Under the pieces are notes generated by a model that worked only from the letters and a program-made list of their open reading frames with translations, searched no databases and was not told the origin of the DNA. The translations under genes were made by a program, and so were the position numbers. Shown piece after piece: positions 22,895 through 31,873 of a stretch of DNA of 64,000 nucleotides. The number at the start of each line of letters is the position of its first letter. Positions within the stretch are counted from its first letter, which is position 1. The stretch comes from Panorpa germanica (Eukaryota > Arthropoda > Insecta > Mecoptera > Panorpidae), in the NCBI GenBank assembly GCA_963678705.1, contig OY783203.1, positions 1,736,001 to 1,800,000 on the forward strand. The letters are read 5' to 3'.

Positions 22895-24361
22895 GAAATA
22901 TGTGGATTTTACTTTATTAAATAAACACACTTATTAACCTAAAATTAATTAATAATCTTTTGGTATAAATTATCCACACCATAGTACGAGTGTATGTTTT
23001 TTATCATTCAAACATTAATTAGCACTTTTTGTGATAATAATTAAAAAAAACTCAAAAAAGCCTATGGCCACAGGGTTCCTATATCGCTATAGACAGCACT
23101 GGTGGCCTAGATCCCGTGAAAAACCCTTATCCTACCCGGATGTATATGCGAGAGTCGTACTCCAATATATATATATAAATCCTTGATCATGAACTATGTG
23201 GTCTTATACTCAGAAATTAATAAAGAAAATCTAACCATCAGTCACTCACTTTATGCAAACTTTATTTTAAACTAACAGCATTCACGTTTAGCGGGTGAGC
23301 CATGGAAAATGGAAAGTGGAAACTCTGTGTGGGTGTTTGAAGCATGAAAAGCTTTTTGAAATTAGATGGCTGCGTCAGTTAAAAATATCGGGGGAAATAT
23401 CAATGTTTCTCAATCATCACGTAGAATATAAGTCAGAAGTGGGTTTTCAAACTACAATATTGACAGTATTTATTGGTCTCACATGTGTAGGCTACTGTAG
23501 CCTATTAATTACGAGAGCACATAATCAAATTTATTTTGATAACAACTAAGCTCGGAAAATATAGCGGTATGCAGAGGATTAAACTTGAAGAACATTAGAC
23601 ATGTTTGTTTACGCAAAACGAAATAATTGCATTAAATTCTTTACTGTATTAGTCAAGTATTAGACAAGTATTACGTACCTCAAAATATCGAAATATTGTC
23701 ATGAACATTACTGTAAAGGGTATTAGGTATTAAAAGAAATGAAACTGGATATATATCTCTAATTTTAAATGTGAGCAGTTATTTCTCCCGCTGAGTGTAC
23801 AATAATATCCAAGTTTTCAGCTTTATTTTCCGATTTTAATTATCTAGTCTGTCACTGTCAGTATCATCTGACTAGAAATACTGTCAGCAATATAGAACTA
23901 ATTGAAATGTTTTACCATTTAATTTTTTCTTCTATTTAATTATATTATAATTAAACTTTTAATTGAAATAAATACTTTACCCATTCGTGAAATTAGAAAT
24001 CCTTAAAATCACAAATCGCTATTTATTGTTGTGATTAGAAATATTCTCGAAAGTGAAGCTACTGGTCGCAATATTAGAAAAGATATAGTGGTTAACCTTA
24101 TAAGATTTTCAAATAATTGACATTTCCTTTTAGGTTAAATTTATTAATTATACTTTTAAGAATATTAAAGTGTTTATTCTTGCTAATATTGCTTGAGATT
24201 TAGCTATTTGAAGTAAGCGTGACTACTTTGTCAAAACTACTCTTTTTCAAGTGGTCGTCACAATATTTCGAGATTATTTAACTAAATTTAATAAAAATTA
24301 CACCATACCTTCTTTATACACAAAAAAAAATAAACGTTTTTCAACAACATCATGAAAGCAC
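22895..24361. other. AT-rich noncoding DNA
   Basis: No gene is supported. The 84-codon frame at 23295-23549 (+) has no recognised domain. The stretch at 23090-23160 is less AT-rich than its surroundings but could not be assigned. Confidence 0.4.
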
Positions 24362-24646
24362 ATACTTCAATAATATTTTATTTATTTGTTTAATGTCAGC
24401 CTCTTTCCGAGGCTAAGTGCTATCGTCGACGACCTCCCACTCTGTTGGAAATATTTAAAGTGTCGTGGCTTCATATATGTGAGCTACATCGCTATCTAAT
24501 AAGATTACGGTTGTGGATCTACATCCATAATTAATTTAATTTGATAACAATCAAAACTCAGGTCCCGGGATCGAACCCGAGGACACAGTAGTCTGATATC
24601 AAACATCAATGCTCTCGCCTACTGTGTTGCCTATACTTCAACAACA
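24362..24646 (-). mobile_element. Full-length tRNA-derived SINE with target-site duplication
   Basis: This copy defines the family. It is flanked by 14 bp direct repeats, atacttcaataata at 24362-24375 and atacttcaacaaca at 24633-24646, matching at 12 of 14 positions. The element between them is about 257 bp and reads on the minus strand. Its head has a B box, the complement of gggatcgaaccc near 24567-24578, and an A-box region (complement of gctctcgcctactgtg). A body of about 180 bp follows, with an A-rich 3' tail, the complement of ttttatttatttg. Target duplications plus an A-rich tail indicate retroposition, presumably by a LINE partner in trans. Confidence 0.88.
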
Positions 24647-26252
24647 AACAAGACTATCTAAGAATAATATGATAATTGTAACGACATTTTTGACGTCATC
24701 TTGAATATTTTAAAATGCTCATGCGCAAAAGTCCCACTTCTGACTACTTTTAGCGATTAGACTACATATGTATATATAAATATCTGAAAGTTGTAATTTT
24801 ATTCTGACATTTACATACCCATACCCATACCAATATTCTGTCAGTTTTTCTAATAAAAAAAATATGATAATATCCAAGAATAAATTGACGAAGAACCCAG
24901 TCTGTTGAATCAATATAAGGATAGTACTATGATGCATATAGCTTTAAACTAGAGATTGCCTAGCGTCTTCAAATAGATCTTCTTAGACACCCGGCTGTCT
25001 CGCGTCTTGCGGCCCGTGGGCATTGAAGGCTTGTCAATCGATATGTCATATGGGTAACAAATAAAGTAAATGGAAGTTTGGTAAGGGATGCTGATCTTGG
25101 AGATCAGTCCACTGCAAACCGCAAGATGTTTCCCAACAGAAATACATACAAGCTTACTCGAGTTTTACGACATACTACACTCTGAGATAAACGAGATGAA
25201 TGGAACCGAAAGATAAGCTAATTTTAGTGCTCTCACCACCAGTTTATATCAACTATTAGTATTTTATAGTTTAGTTATAAAAAAACATTTTTACTTTAGT
25301 GTTTTATGTAATTAAATGTAATTTTTTTCATAAATTCTTTTCCTGCCATGAACAATTTATAGTTGCTTCTTCTGGAATGCACCCTTATTGAATTGCTTCT
25401 TTCGCATAATTATCAACCGGTTCAGTTAGTGAAATACTACATGAAATTTTACATTTTTGATCGGAAAATCCCAATAAGACTTCTGTCTGACTTTTCCAAC
25501 TAGAACCTTATCAGGAACTAAGCTGTGCCTGACAAGGTCCCTATCGGAATCCTTACAATATCTAGGGTAAAATTCTATTCGATTAAGTTATTCTTGTTAA
25601 TATTTAATAACGTTTCTTTTATGTTTATTTATCGTATATGATATACATATACATTTTTTAAATTTATGATTTGTTTTTCTACACAAATAACTTCAATACG
25701 TTACAATATTATAAATCAACATTTATTTTAACTTGTTCTGTAGAATTTCACAAAACATTTAATTGCGAATCCATTGCTTTAAACAAGTTAGAAATGAGAT
25801 AAAACGCTGCGAAACATTTTAACTGATTATATAAGTTTCAATATAATATGTTAAGTGAAAATGCAAGAGGGTGACGGTCTTTCATTGCTTCATTTAAGAT
25901 GGAGCTACACAATTCTGGTATGTATACTTGAACGAATACCACACCGATTGAACGAGTTTCTATACAATTCAATAAAACGTTATAGTGGAGGGAAAGTAAT
26001 ATCGTTTTTTAACTAAAAAGTTTTTATTTATTCAACTATGTAATTTTCAATGTTGCATTATATGGTTTGTACAACTTTCTTCCGCTTTGTTGGAAAATGT
26101 TTAATAACTTTTCGGTTGTATTTTATTCAGTGTTGTAAATTAAAGTAAAACATGCAGCAAACTCAAACTACTACATAAACTTAGTACAGTCTTAGCCACA
26201 CCATTAAAGAAAACATTTCTTTCAAATAAAACAGTAACGATTCATAATTTGC
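24647..26252. other. Noncoding DNA between SINE and BTB gene
   Basis: No gene recognised. A hairpin with 11 bp arms and one mismatch (accttatcagg / cctgacaaggt) lies at about 25506-25540. The 72-codon frame at 24719-24937 is AT-rich with no domain. Confidence 0.4.
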
Positions 26253-26364
26253 TTTATTGGTTATAATTGCTTACGGTTCATTTCATTTATAAAAACTTGT
26301 ACCTTTGATAATAGTATAATTTTTATAGTTTTGTTAGAATTTAATACTCCACTTTGTTTACATT

Positions 26365-26370
26365 TTTATT
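26365..26370 (-). terminator. Candidate polyadenylation signal of the BTB-BACK gene
   Basis: AATAAA on the minus strand lies only about 16 bases after the stop codon. A second AATAAA at 26253-26258, about 130 bases after the stop, would give a more usual 3' UTR. The sequence alone does not decide between them. Confidence 0.4.
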
Positions 26371-26385
26371 TCTACTTATAATATA

Positions 26386-27522
26386 TCACTGCTCAATTTC
26401 ATATATCTCTGTAATATCGCTCATCTTGTCAGCCTCGGTGGGGTTATTTGTTCTTTGAGCATCAGTACGCAATGCGTCTAAGTAGAACAGAAAATCATTG
26501 TAGGTCTCGTACACGCAGTGAATGTTTGAGTAGTACCTCAGCATGGGAGCTTTCAAATTCATCTTTTTAATTAGTGTGTGATGATCTCTAGCTGGTAGAT
26601 GTTGGTTCCCAAAGTAAAGAATGCTGTGGTCTAGTCCTTCTTGGCGTAGTTTGTTAATCTGAGGGATCTGCATGACTTCGTAAACTTCAGGGCTAAGTTT
26701 ACTTAAGTTCATCTTAACCAGAACGTTTGGAACAATGTATCCGAAACGGACGCAACCCATGACTTCAACTGCGTACCTGCTTCTTCTATTCCAATCGTGG
26801 AACAACCAGCGAATTGCTGACAGGAATACCTCTTGCTCACAGTTTACCTTGATAATTGAAGAATTCAATAACTCTGTGACTACTCCAACATTTAAATTCA
26901 GATACGTGGAAGTTGTCACGAGGATCATAAAGAAATCGATGATGCGTTCTGTGGTTATACTGACTACTTCGTTCATGCCGAGGCTGTGGGCCTCTACTAA
27001 TAGGAAGTAGGCTTCAAACTCCGCGCATATTCGTTGGCTATTTATCACAGTCCAGCACTGCTCCTCCAAAGAATCTATCCTCAGGAACTTAGCTGCTCGT
27101 AACACATTTAAAAGGTTGTTCAGCTTTATAACTTTGTAGCTATCAGGATCGGTGTAAATCATCCAGTTATAAATGGTTTGAAATATATTTTCAGATACCT
27201 CCTCTTCGGTAAATGTATAAGATTCTTGAACGTTTTTCCTGAAGTATTCTGAATATGATTGCAAAACTAACATATGCACTTCAAACGTTGAACTGCCAAT
27301 TGATATAGTAGTGTCAGTGTCTTCGTAATTCAGCATTTTATCATTAAGCATTATAGCCAGATGTGTTTTTTTTGGTAGGTCTAATTCTCTCCATGGTACT
27401 GGTTGTTTTACACAATACCCCATAGCCTTAAGCTTCATTTCGGGTTGAAGATGTAAAATACGTTCTGTTTTGCGTAATTCGTTCTTTTTTTGCACGTCCT
27501 CTGTTTCTTTAGACCCCTCCAT
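26386..27522 (-). CDS. BTB-BACK domain protein (kelch-like without kelch repeats)
   Basis: An intact 378-residue frame in one exon. Residues about 67-162 form a BTB/POZ domain: TISIGSSTFEVHMLVLQSYS (72-91) matches the usual core and EYFRKN follows; LLNVLRAAKFLRIDSLEEQC (137-156) is the C-terminal helix pair. Residues about 166-275 fit a BACK domain, with FLSAIRWLFHDWNRRSRY (233-250) at the place of the family signature. Residues 290-378 carry no kelch, zinc-finger or other known repeat. BTB-BACK proteins dimerise through BTB and commonly serve as substrate adaptors for Cullin-3 ubiquitin ligases. Whether this one binds Cullin-3 is inference. The charged N-terminus (1-50), with an RILHLQPEMKLKAMGYCVKQ block, precedes BTB and may be an insect-type extension. 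The start context is AAATATGG; a TTTCTTGTTAG acceptor-like site about 20 bases upstream could end a 5' leader intron. No orthologue could be named. Confidence 0.9.
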   Translation of the reverse strand: MEGSKETEDVQKKNELRKTERILHLQPEMKLKAMGYCVKQPVPWRELDLPKKTHLAIMLNDKMLNYEDTDTTISIGSSTFEVHMLVLQSYSEYFRKNVQESYTFTEEEVSENIFQTIYNWMIYTDPDSYKVIKLNNLLNVLRAAKFLRIDSLEEQCWTVINSQRICAEFEAYFLLVEAHSLGMNEVVSITTERIIDFFMILVTTSTYLNLNVGVVTELLNSSIIKVNCEQEVFLSAIRWLFHDWNRRSRYAVEVMGCVRFGYIVPNVLVKMNLSKLSPEVYEVMQIPQINKLRQEGLDHSILYFGNQHLPARDHHTLIKKMNLKAPMLRYYSNIHCVYETYNDFLFYLDALRTDAQRTNNPTEADKMSDITEIYEIEQ

Positions 27523-28364
27523 ATTTGAACTTAGATCAAAACTAACAAGAAATGTGTTGTAATGAAAACAGAAATAGAAAAATGAAATTTAGAAAGATGA
27601 AATAAAAACTATAGCAAAATATGTTTGTGTTATATTTGTAAATGGCACTAGCAATTGTTTTTCCATGTAGTTTAGGTATACTACGACTATAGTGCATTTA
27701 GTGTCTTTAATTTTTAATTCAAAATAAATTGGTATATTAGATTTCACTGCGTTTGAATTTCCTATATGACAGCTAAAAAATAAACCTTTGAAATAGCTTG
27801 AAGCAAACTAACAAGTTTAAACAACACTGTAACACAATTTTCTACCTGTGTATAGAGTTTTTTATAAATTAAAACATGGTTCATAGATGAAACATAGATG
27901 TAGTTATTTTTGTTGTTTATTTACATTTTATAGAAGAACAAAGAAGATAATCTTACAGAAAATGTTGTGTAATAATAAACCGATATGAGCTATAGTGTAC
28001 ATAATATTCTGAAGTTAGTAAAATAAATTACATTTTTAATGGCACGATGACGTATATGACGCAGCATACAGTAAAATTCACTTAGCTCGTTACTTTATTT
28101 CCATAGCAGGACTATCACCAAGCTAATAGTTTCACCGGTTATAACAACATTTGCCCCTTGTCAATAATTGTTGGCCCGAGTCTTTTGCTTTCTCTGCTGT
28201 CTTTGCCCTTTTTGTCAGCACGGCAACAAAATTCAACTGTAAAATGTTTATTCATTAAGTTTCATAAAGGAACCGCACTCAACGTGCAGATTAGCCTAGC
28301 AGTGAACTTTAATAACTTCACCTTGGTCTGACGCTCGACCGGATGCTGTTTAAGGAACGAGTAA
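27523..28364. other. Upstream flank of the BTB-BACK gene
   Basis: Noncoding. On the minus strand the first 120 bases are AT-rich with pyrimidine tracts compatible with a splice acceptor near 27542. No clear TATA or initiator was seen. Nothing else was recognised. Confidence 0.35.
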
Positions 28365-28550
28365 TGCAGTGTGGCGGGAGGGGGGCAAGGAGGTCTGCAT
28401 CCCATACAGAGGCAGCCTCAGGGGGTGGCAATCGTCCGGGACCTCGTACTCTCGCTGAACAACCCAAGTGGAATTACTATATATGTATTTGAATCTCGCG
28501 CCTCGCCTTTTAGAAATCCCACTAGAATCACTGCGTATATTTTTTAAGAC
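28365..28550 (-). repeat. Dispersed repeat C, copy 1
   Basis: On the minus strand this reads gcagtgattctagtgggatt, then gcgagattcaaatacatata and a cysteine/proline-rich GC segment. It matches 53318-53482 on the plus strand closely over the first 70 bases and loosely afterwards. It may be the end of a retroelement, but no reverse transcriptase or tail was found, so the class stays open. The 68-codon frame over it belongs to the repeat. Confidence 0.65.
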
Positions 28551-30658
28551 ACTCATGTACCTTAGTTTATCAACATTAATATTTGTCGTCTTTGTCCATG
28601 TTAATTTTTATAATTCTTCCAATACTATATTTTACAACTCTACATTTATTTATTCTTAACTTTCGCATTTTCCCTCAATTACCATCAAAAATACTTACTT
28701 TTAATTAACATTAATAACAGAAAGAACAAGAACCTCACATAGATCTGCAACACCGGGGCTTCGCAATAGCTAAGGCCGCCCCTGATCCGTTCATCCTCAT
28801 TTTATGACGTTCCGTTATGACGCTTTGAATCGCCCCCGTTTTCTAGATGGATAGCCGAGTAGGGGTGACAAACATTTACGATGTATTGAACTTATATTTT
28901 TATAGGTATTTTAATAGTTAGGCATACTGGTGTCGCGCACACACATAAGAGGCCAAGCCATAAAAGAAGCCAACATTGTAGGAGGTCATTAGATTCGGCA
29001 TAGGTAATAAGCCGATGTTTAATACATTAAAAAAAAAAGGAAAGGCGAAGGTCGACAACATCCCCCAATGCTCCAAATGTGAAGCACAAGTGGTTAGATT
29101 GTAATTTTTAGATTGTACAGTGGATTTACTAGGATATAAGAGTTCTTTTTATATTATTCAAAGATTCACTCCTTCCTTCTATACATATGAATATGACTAT
29201 GTTCTCCAATAAAAAAACAAAAATTTTCTTAAATTACATTTTTGTAATAATTTCTGAATCAAGAATTTGTTTGTAATACTTAAGTAACTTCTCTTATATA
29301 TACAAGACTTTCATATAAGAAAAAAGACGACTTTTCTAAAAAGTGGTTTATGTCCTTACTATTTCCCCTAAATTCTGGCAATTTAATAAACATATTAACA
29401 TAAATAAACTAAAAACTTAACATAAATAAAAATTAATTAAAATAATAATGGTTTAATCAATATTCAACTCACGTTATGTATTTCACTGCTTTGCCGGTAG
29501 ATGTCAGGAACTACAGCATTCAAAAACCATTTCAGTGTGCTTTGTTTGGTATAAGTGCTACCATCTAGTGACTCTTGTTAGAAACTTTATGGTGTAAATC
29601 TTTGATAACATAAATAAACAGATGGAGCTACGTCTTCAAATAATGTTCTTGTTATATAACTTTTGTTATAAATAAATAGTATAATAATTATTTGAAAATA
29701 ATTGAATATGTATGAAACTTCTTGTTTATGCCTTTATCATTTACAACAGTATCCAATATAAAGTAGATTATAAGAAAGACATTAAATAACCAAACCTTAT
29801 ATACGTTTCTAAAATATTATTGATTTTTCTTAGCTTCAACCCATATATATGTGTTATATATTTTTAGGAATATTTATATTACAATTGTAATTAATTAAAA
29901 CAGCATATTCTTTCATTTTTTATATGTATAACGATAAAGATTATATTATTCAAATCCACTGTATGCCAAATTTACAAAAACATGCAGAACGCATTGTGGC
30001 ATAAATCGAAAGTTTTCTGTATTTGCATATAATATAAATAAAATGGATAATTCAAAACACAAATGTTGAACATTTGTTATGCATTAAAAGTGGTGTTAAC
30101 ATTAAGAATGTATAAATATTAGGAAACCATTAACTTTAAATGACAATAAATAATTTAACTATTTTATTCTAAAGTGCGCTAGATTTTCTCAGATGGATGC
30201 AAGGACGGATTATTCTTAACCTTTGGTTGTAATTTTTTTTTAAACTTCACAAAATGTACAAATACTATTTTGGAAAAATAAACTAATTCAATATAATGTT
30301 ATCAACTATCAACTACAACTATCTTTTACAGTTACCCTTCTGACTTTAACTTTAGCAAATTCGTTTAGCAAATGCGCCCCTCCCCCTCTCCCCCTCTTTG
30401 CTTTATAGCACTGTACGACTATGAGTACAAGTATCTACACTGGAATATGGCTACACATTATTTAAAATATTTTGAAATAAGTATCCGTTAATTTTTTGAA
30501 AAACCTTTTGTTTGAATTTTGTTTTGAAAAATGGATTCTGACAGCATTGAGATATTTATAATATTATATTAAATTTATTAATATATAATTAATTAAATTA
30601 ATTTTATTATTATATTAAAATAAAACAGATAAATAAAACGCAAAAGTTAAATATAAAT
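28551..30658. other. AT-rich intergenic DNA between the two minus-strand genes
   Basis: No gene is supported. A segment at 28740-28830 is GC-richer and resembles parts of repeat C. A C-rich pyrimidine run (cccctccccctctccccctc) at 30376-30396 gives three long G-runs on the minus strand, one short of a standard G-quadruplex. Confidence 0.4.
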
Positions 30659-30659
30659 T

Positions 30660-30665
30660 TTTATT
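30660..30665 (-). terminator. Candidate polyadenylation signal of the Y-box gene
   Basis: AATAAA on the minus strand lies about 175 bases after the stop codon, followed by AT- and T-rich sequence. The predicted 3' UTR is thus short and contains the GC-rich hairpin at 30755-30785. Confidence 0.55.
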
Positions 30666-30754
30666 ACTTATATTTATGATTATGAATTACACATTGAAAT
30701 TGTGTGCCTGATCTTAACTTAATGACTAGAAATGAATACTGAATGATACCTTAA

Positions 30755-30785
30755 GCACCCCCTTACTGATTGATGCTGGGGGTGC
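30755..30785 (-). promoter_or_regulatory. GC-rich hairpin in the Y-box 3' UTR
   Basis: A perfect 8 bp stem, gcaccccc / gggggtgc, encloses a 15-base loop. It lies 55 bases after the stop codon and before the polyadenylation signal. It stands out because its surroundings are AT-rich. Y-box proteins of vertebrates are known to bind their own mRNA's 3' UTR; a similar role here is only a suggestion. Confidence 0.5.
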
Positions 30786-30839
30786 GTTTATAAAACGAAG
30801 ATTTTGTCAGATAAGGGTATGGGCGGTCCGGGAAGTGGA

Positions 30840-31604
30840 TTAAGCGTCAACGTCTTTGTCTTTGTCTTGGGCAACGTTTGGTTCGCTCTTAACGATGCTC
30901 TCAACAGCAACTGGACGTGTGCCATTCTCACTGCGTGATCGGCGTCCATTTCCTCGAGCCCCACGATAGAAGCGCCCCCTACGAACACGTCGACCCCGTC
31001 CGCGTCCAGATGAGGCATCATCCTCTTTACGCTCAACTCCATCTTCTTCCTTTACAGCAGCTCCCCTTCGGGCTCCTCCACGTCCAAAGTTACTATTGAA
31101 GCTGCGGCGGGCTCCCCGTCTTAAGTACCGGCGTTGGAATCTCTTCTGGGATGCACTGTCATCGCCATTTTCTCCACTGGAAACATCCAAACTATTCTGA
31201 TCATTGGAATCCTTGCGAGGCCCACGGCTCCGGGGGTAAAGTCCTTGGCGATACGCGCGACGTCTATCAGCTGCATAAGGGCTTCCCTTGACAGGCTCAC
31301 CAGCTGGCCCAGTCACATCAGCAGCCTCATGCCCTCTTGCACTACTCACAATGCTAAACTCCACCGCTTCTCCATCTCCCAAACTGCGGACGGCTTTGCG
31401 GGGGTTGTTCTTCACAATTGCGGTTTGATGTACGAAAACATCTTCCTTGTTGTCAGCTCGGTTGATAAATCCGTAGCCACTCTTCACATTGAACCATTTC
31501 ACTATCCCCATTACCTTGGAGACAATGATCTGCTTCTCAGCCTTAACCTCAACTTCTGAGACCACGTCTGAGACAACTTCTGAGACAATTTCAACTTCTG
31601 CCAT
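30840..31604 (-). CDS. Y-box (cold-shock domain) RNA-binding protein
   Basis: An intact 254-residue frame. Residues about 28-101 form a cold-shock domain: [17 protein letters not shown] (33-49, RNP1 inside) and [10 protein letters not shown] (54-63, RNP2), followed by [18 protein letters not shown]. The linker [15 protein letters not shown] (102-116) is typical of animal Y-box proteins. Residues 117-254 alternate Arg/Gly-rich basic stretches ([32 protein letters not shown]) with acidic ones, as in YB-1-like proteins. The N-terminus (1-24) is a Val/Glu/Ser repeat. Such proteins coat mRNA in the cytoplasm and influence its translation and stability. The start context CAACAATGGC is strong. The whole coding region is in one exon; a leader intron is predicted upstream. 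Relative to the usual family it has substitutions such as [12 protein letters not shown] in the last strands, so it may be a divergent paralogue or retro-derived copy rather than the main gene. Confidence 0.93.
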   Translation of the reverse strand: MAEVEIVSEVVSDVVSEVEVKAEKQIIVSKVMGIVKWFNVKSGYGFINRADNKEDVFVHQTAIVKNNPRKAVRSLGDGEAVEFSIVSSARGHEAADVTGPAGEPVKGSPYAADRRRAYRQGLYPRSRGPRKDSNDQNSLDVSSGENGDDSASQKRFQRRYLRRGARRSFNSNFGRGGARRGAAVKEEDGVERKEDDASSGRGRGRRVRRGRFYRGARGNGRRSRSENGTRPVAVESIVKSEPNVAQDKDKDVDA

Positions 31605-31670
31605 TGTTGGGAGTTAATGGGAATTAATATGTTTTGATAAACACGGAACACTTCTTATTTGAATATATAG
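31605..31670 (-). other. Y-box gene, 5' UTR part of the coding exon
   Basis: The 66 bases between the predicted acceptor and the start codon contain no upstream ATG in good context. Its end, cccaacaatggc, gives the start codon. Confidence 0.55.
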
Positions 31671-31750
31671 CTGAAACAAATAATGTCAATTAATTTTAAA
31701 ATTATTATTATAAAAATTATTTCTCCGCAAAAATTTGCTGCTGCACTTAC
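31671..31750 (-). other. Predicted 80 bp intron in the Y-box 5' leader
   Basis: On the minus strand the donor is AAG|GTAAGTGCAG at the right end (31750) and the acceptor is ATTATTTGTTTCAG|CT at the left end (31671). Both match consensus, and 80 bp is a common small-intron length in insects. The intron argues for a true multi-exon gene with its own promoter, or for a retrocopy that has acquired one. Confidence 0.6.
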
Positions 31751-31873
31751 CTTCGACTATAGATTCAAATATGGCGAAACTAGAAGTTAAGTTAGCATTA
31801 AGCTACTTATTTAGATTGGTCGTGTCGTAATTTCATTGGACCGTTTCCACAAACCGTGGCAAAATTTCATTGG
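31751..31873 (-). promoter_or_regulatory. Y-box first noncoding exon and CCAAT-box promoter
   Basis: Three CCAAT pentamers on the minus strand lie at 31815-31819, 31835-31839 and 31869-31873, within 60 bases and 65-123 bases upstream of the predicted splice donor. The inverted CCAAT motif is the Y-box itself, bound by NF-Y-type factors. No TATA box is evident. The transcription start would lie between about 31760 and 31810; its exact place is not visible. Confidence 0.5.

Noticed and set aside
26735..27010. 91-codon plus-strand frame
   Set aside because: Antisense shadow of the BTB-BACK gene with no domain of its own.
30376..30396. G-quadruplex on the minus strand
   Set aside because: Only three long G-runs are present; the usual pattern needs four.
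30788..31042. 84-codon minus-strand frame overlapping the Y-box gene
   Set aside because: Shifted frame within the Arg/Gly-rich part of the Y-box coding region; no independent support.
30917..31559. Plus-strand frames of 60 and 141 codons
   Set aside because: Antisense shadows of the Y-box coding region.
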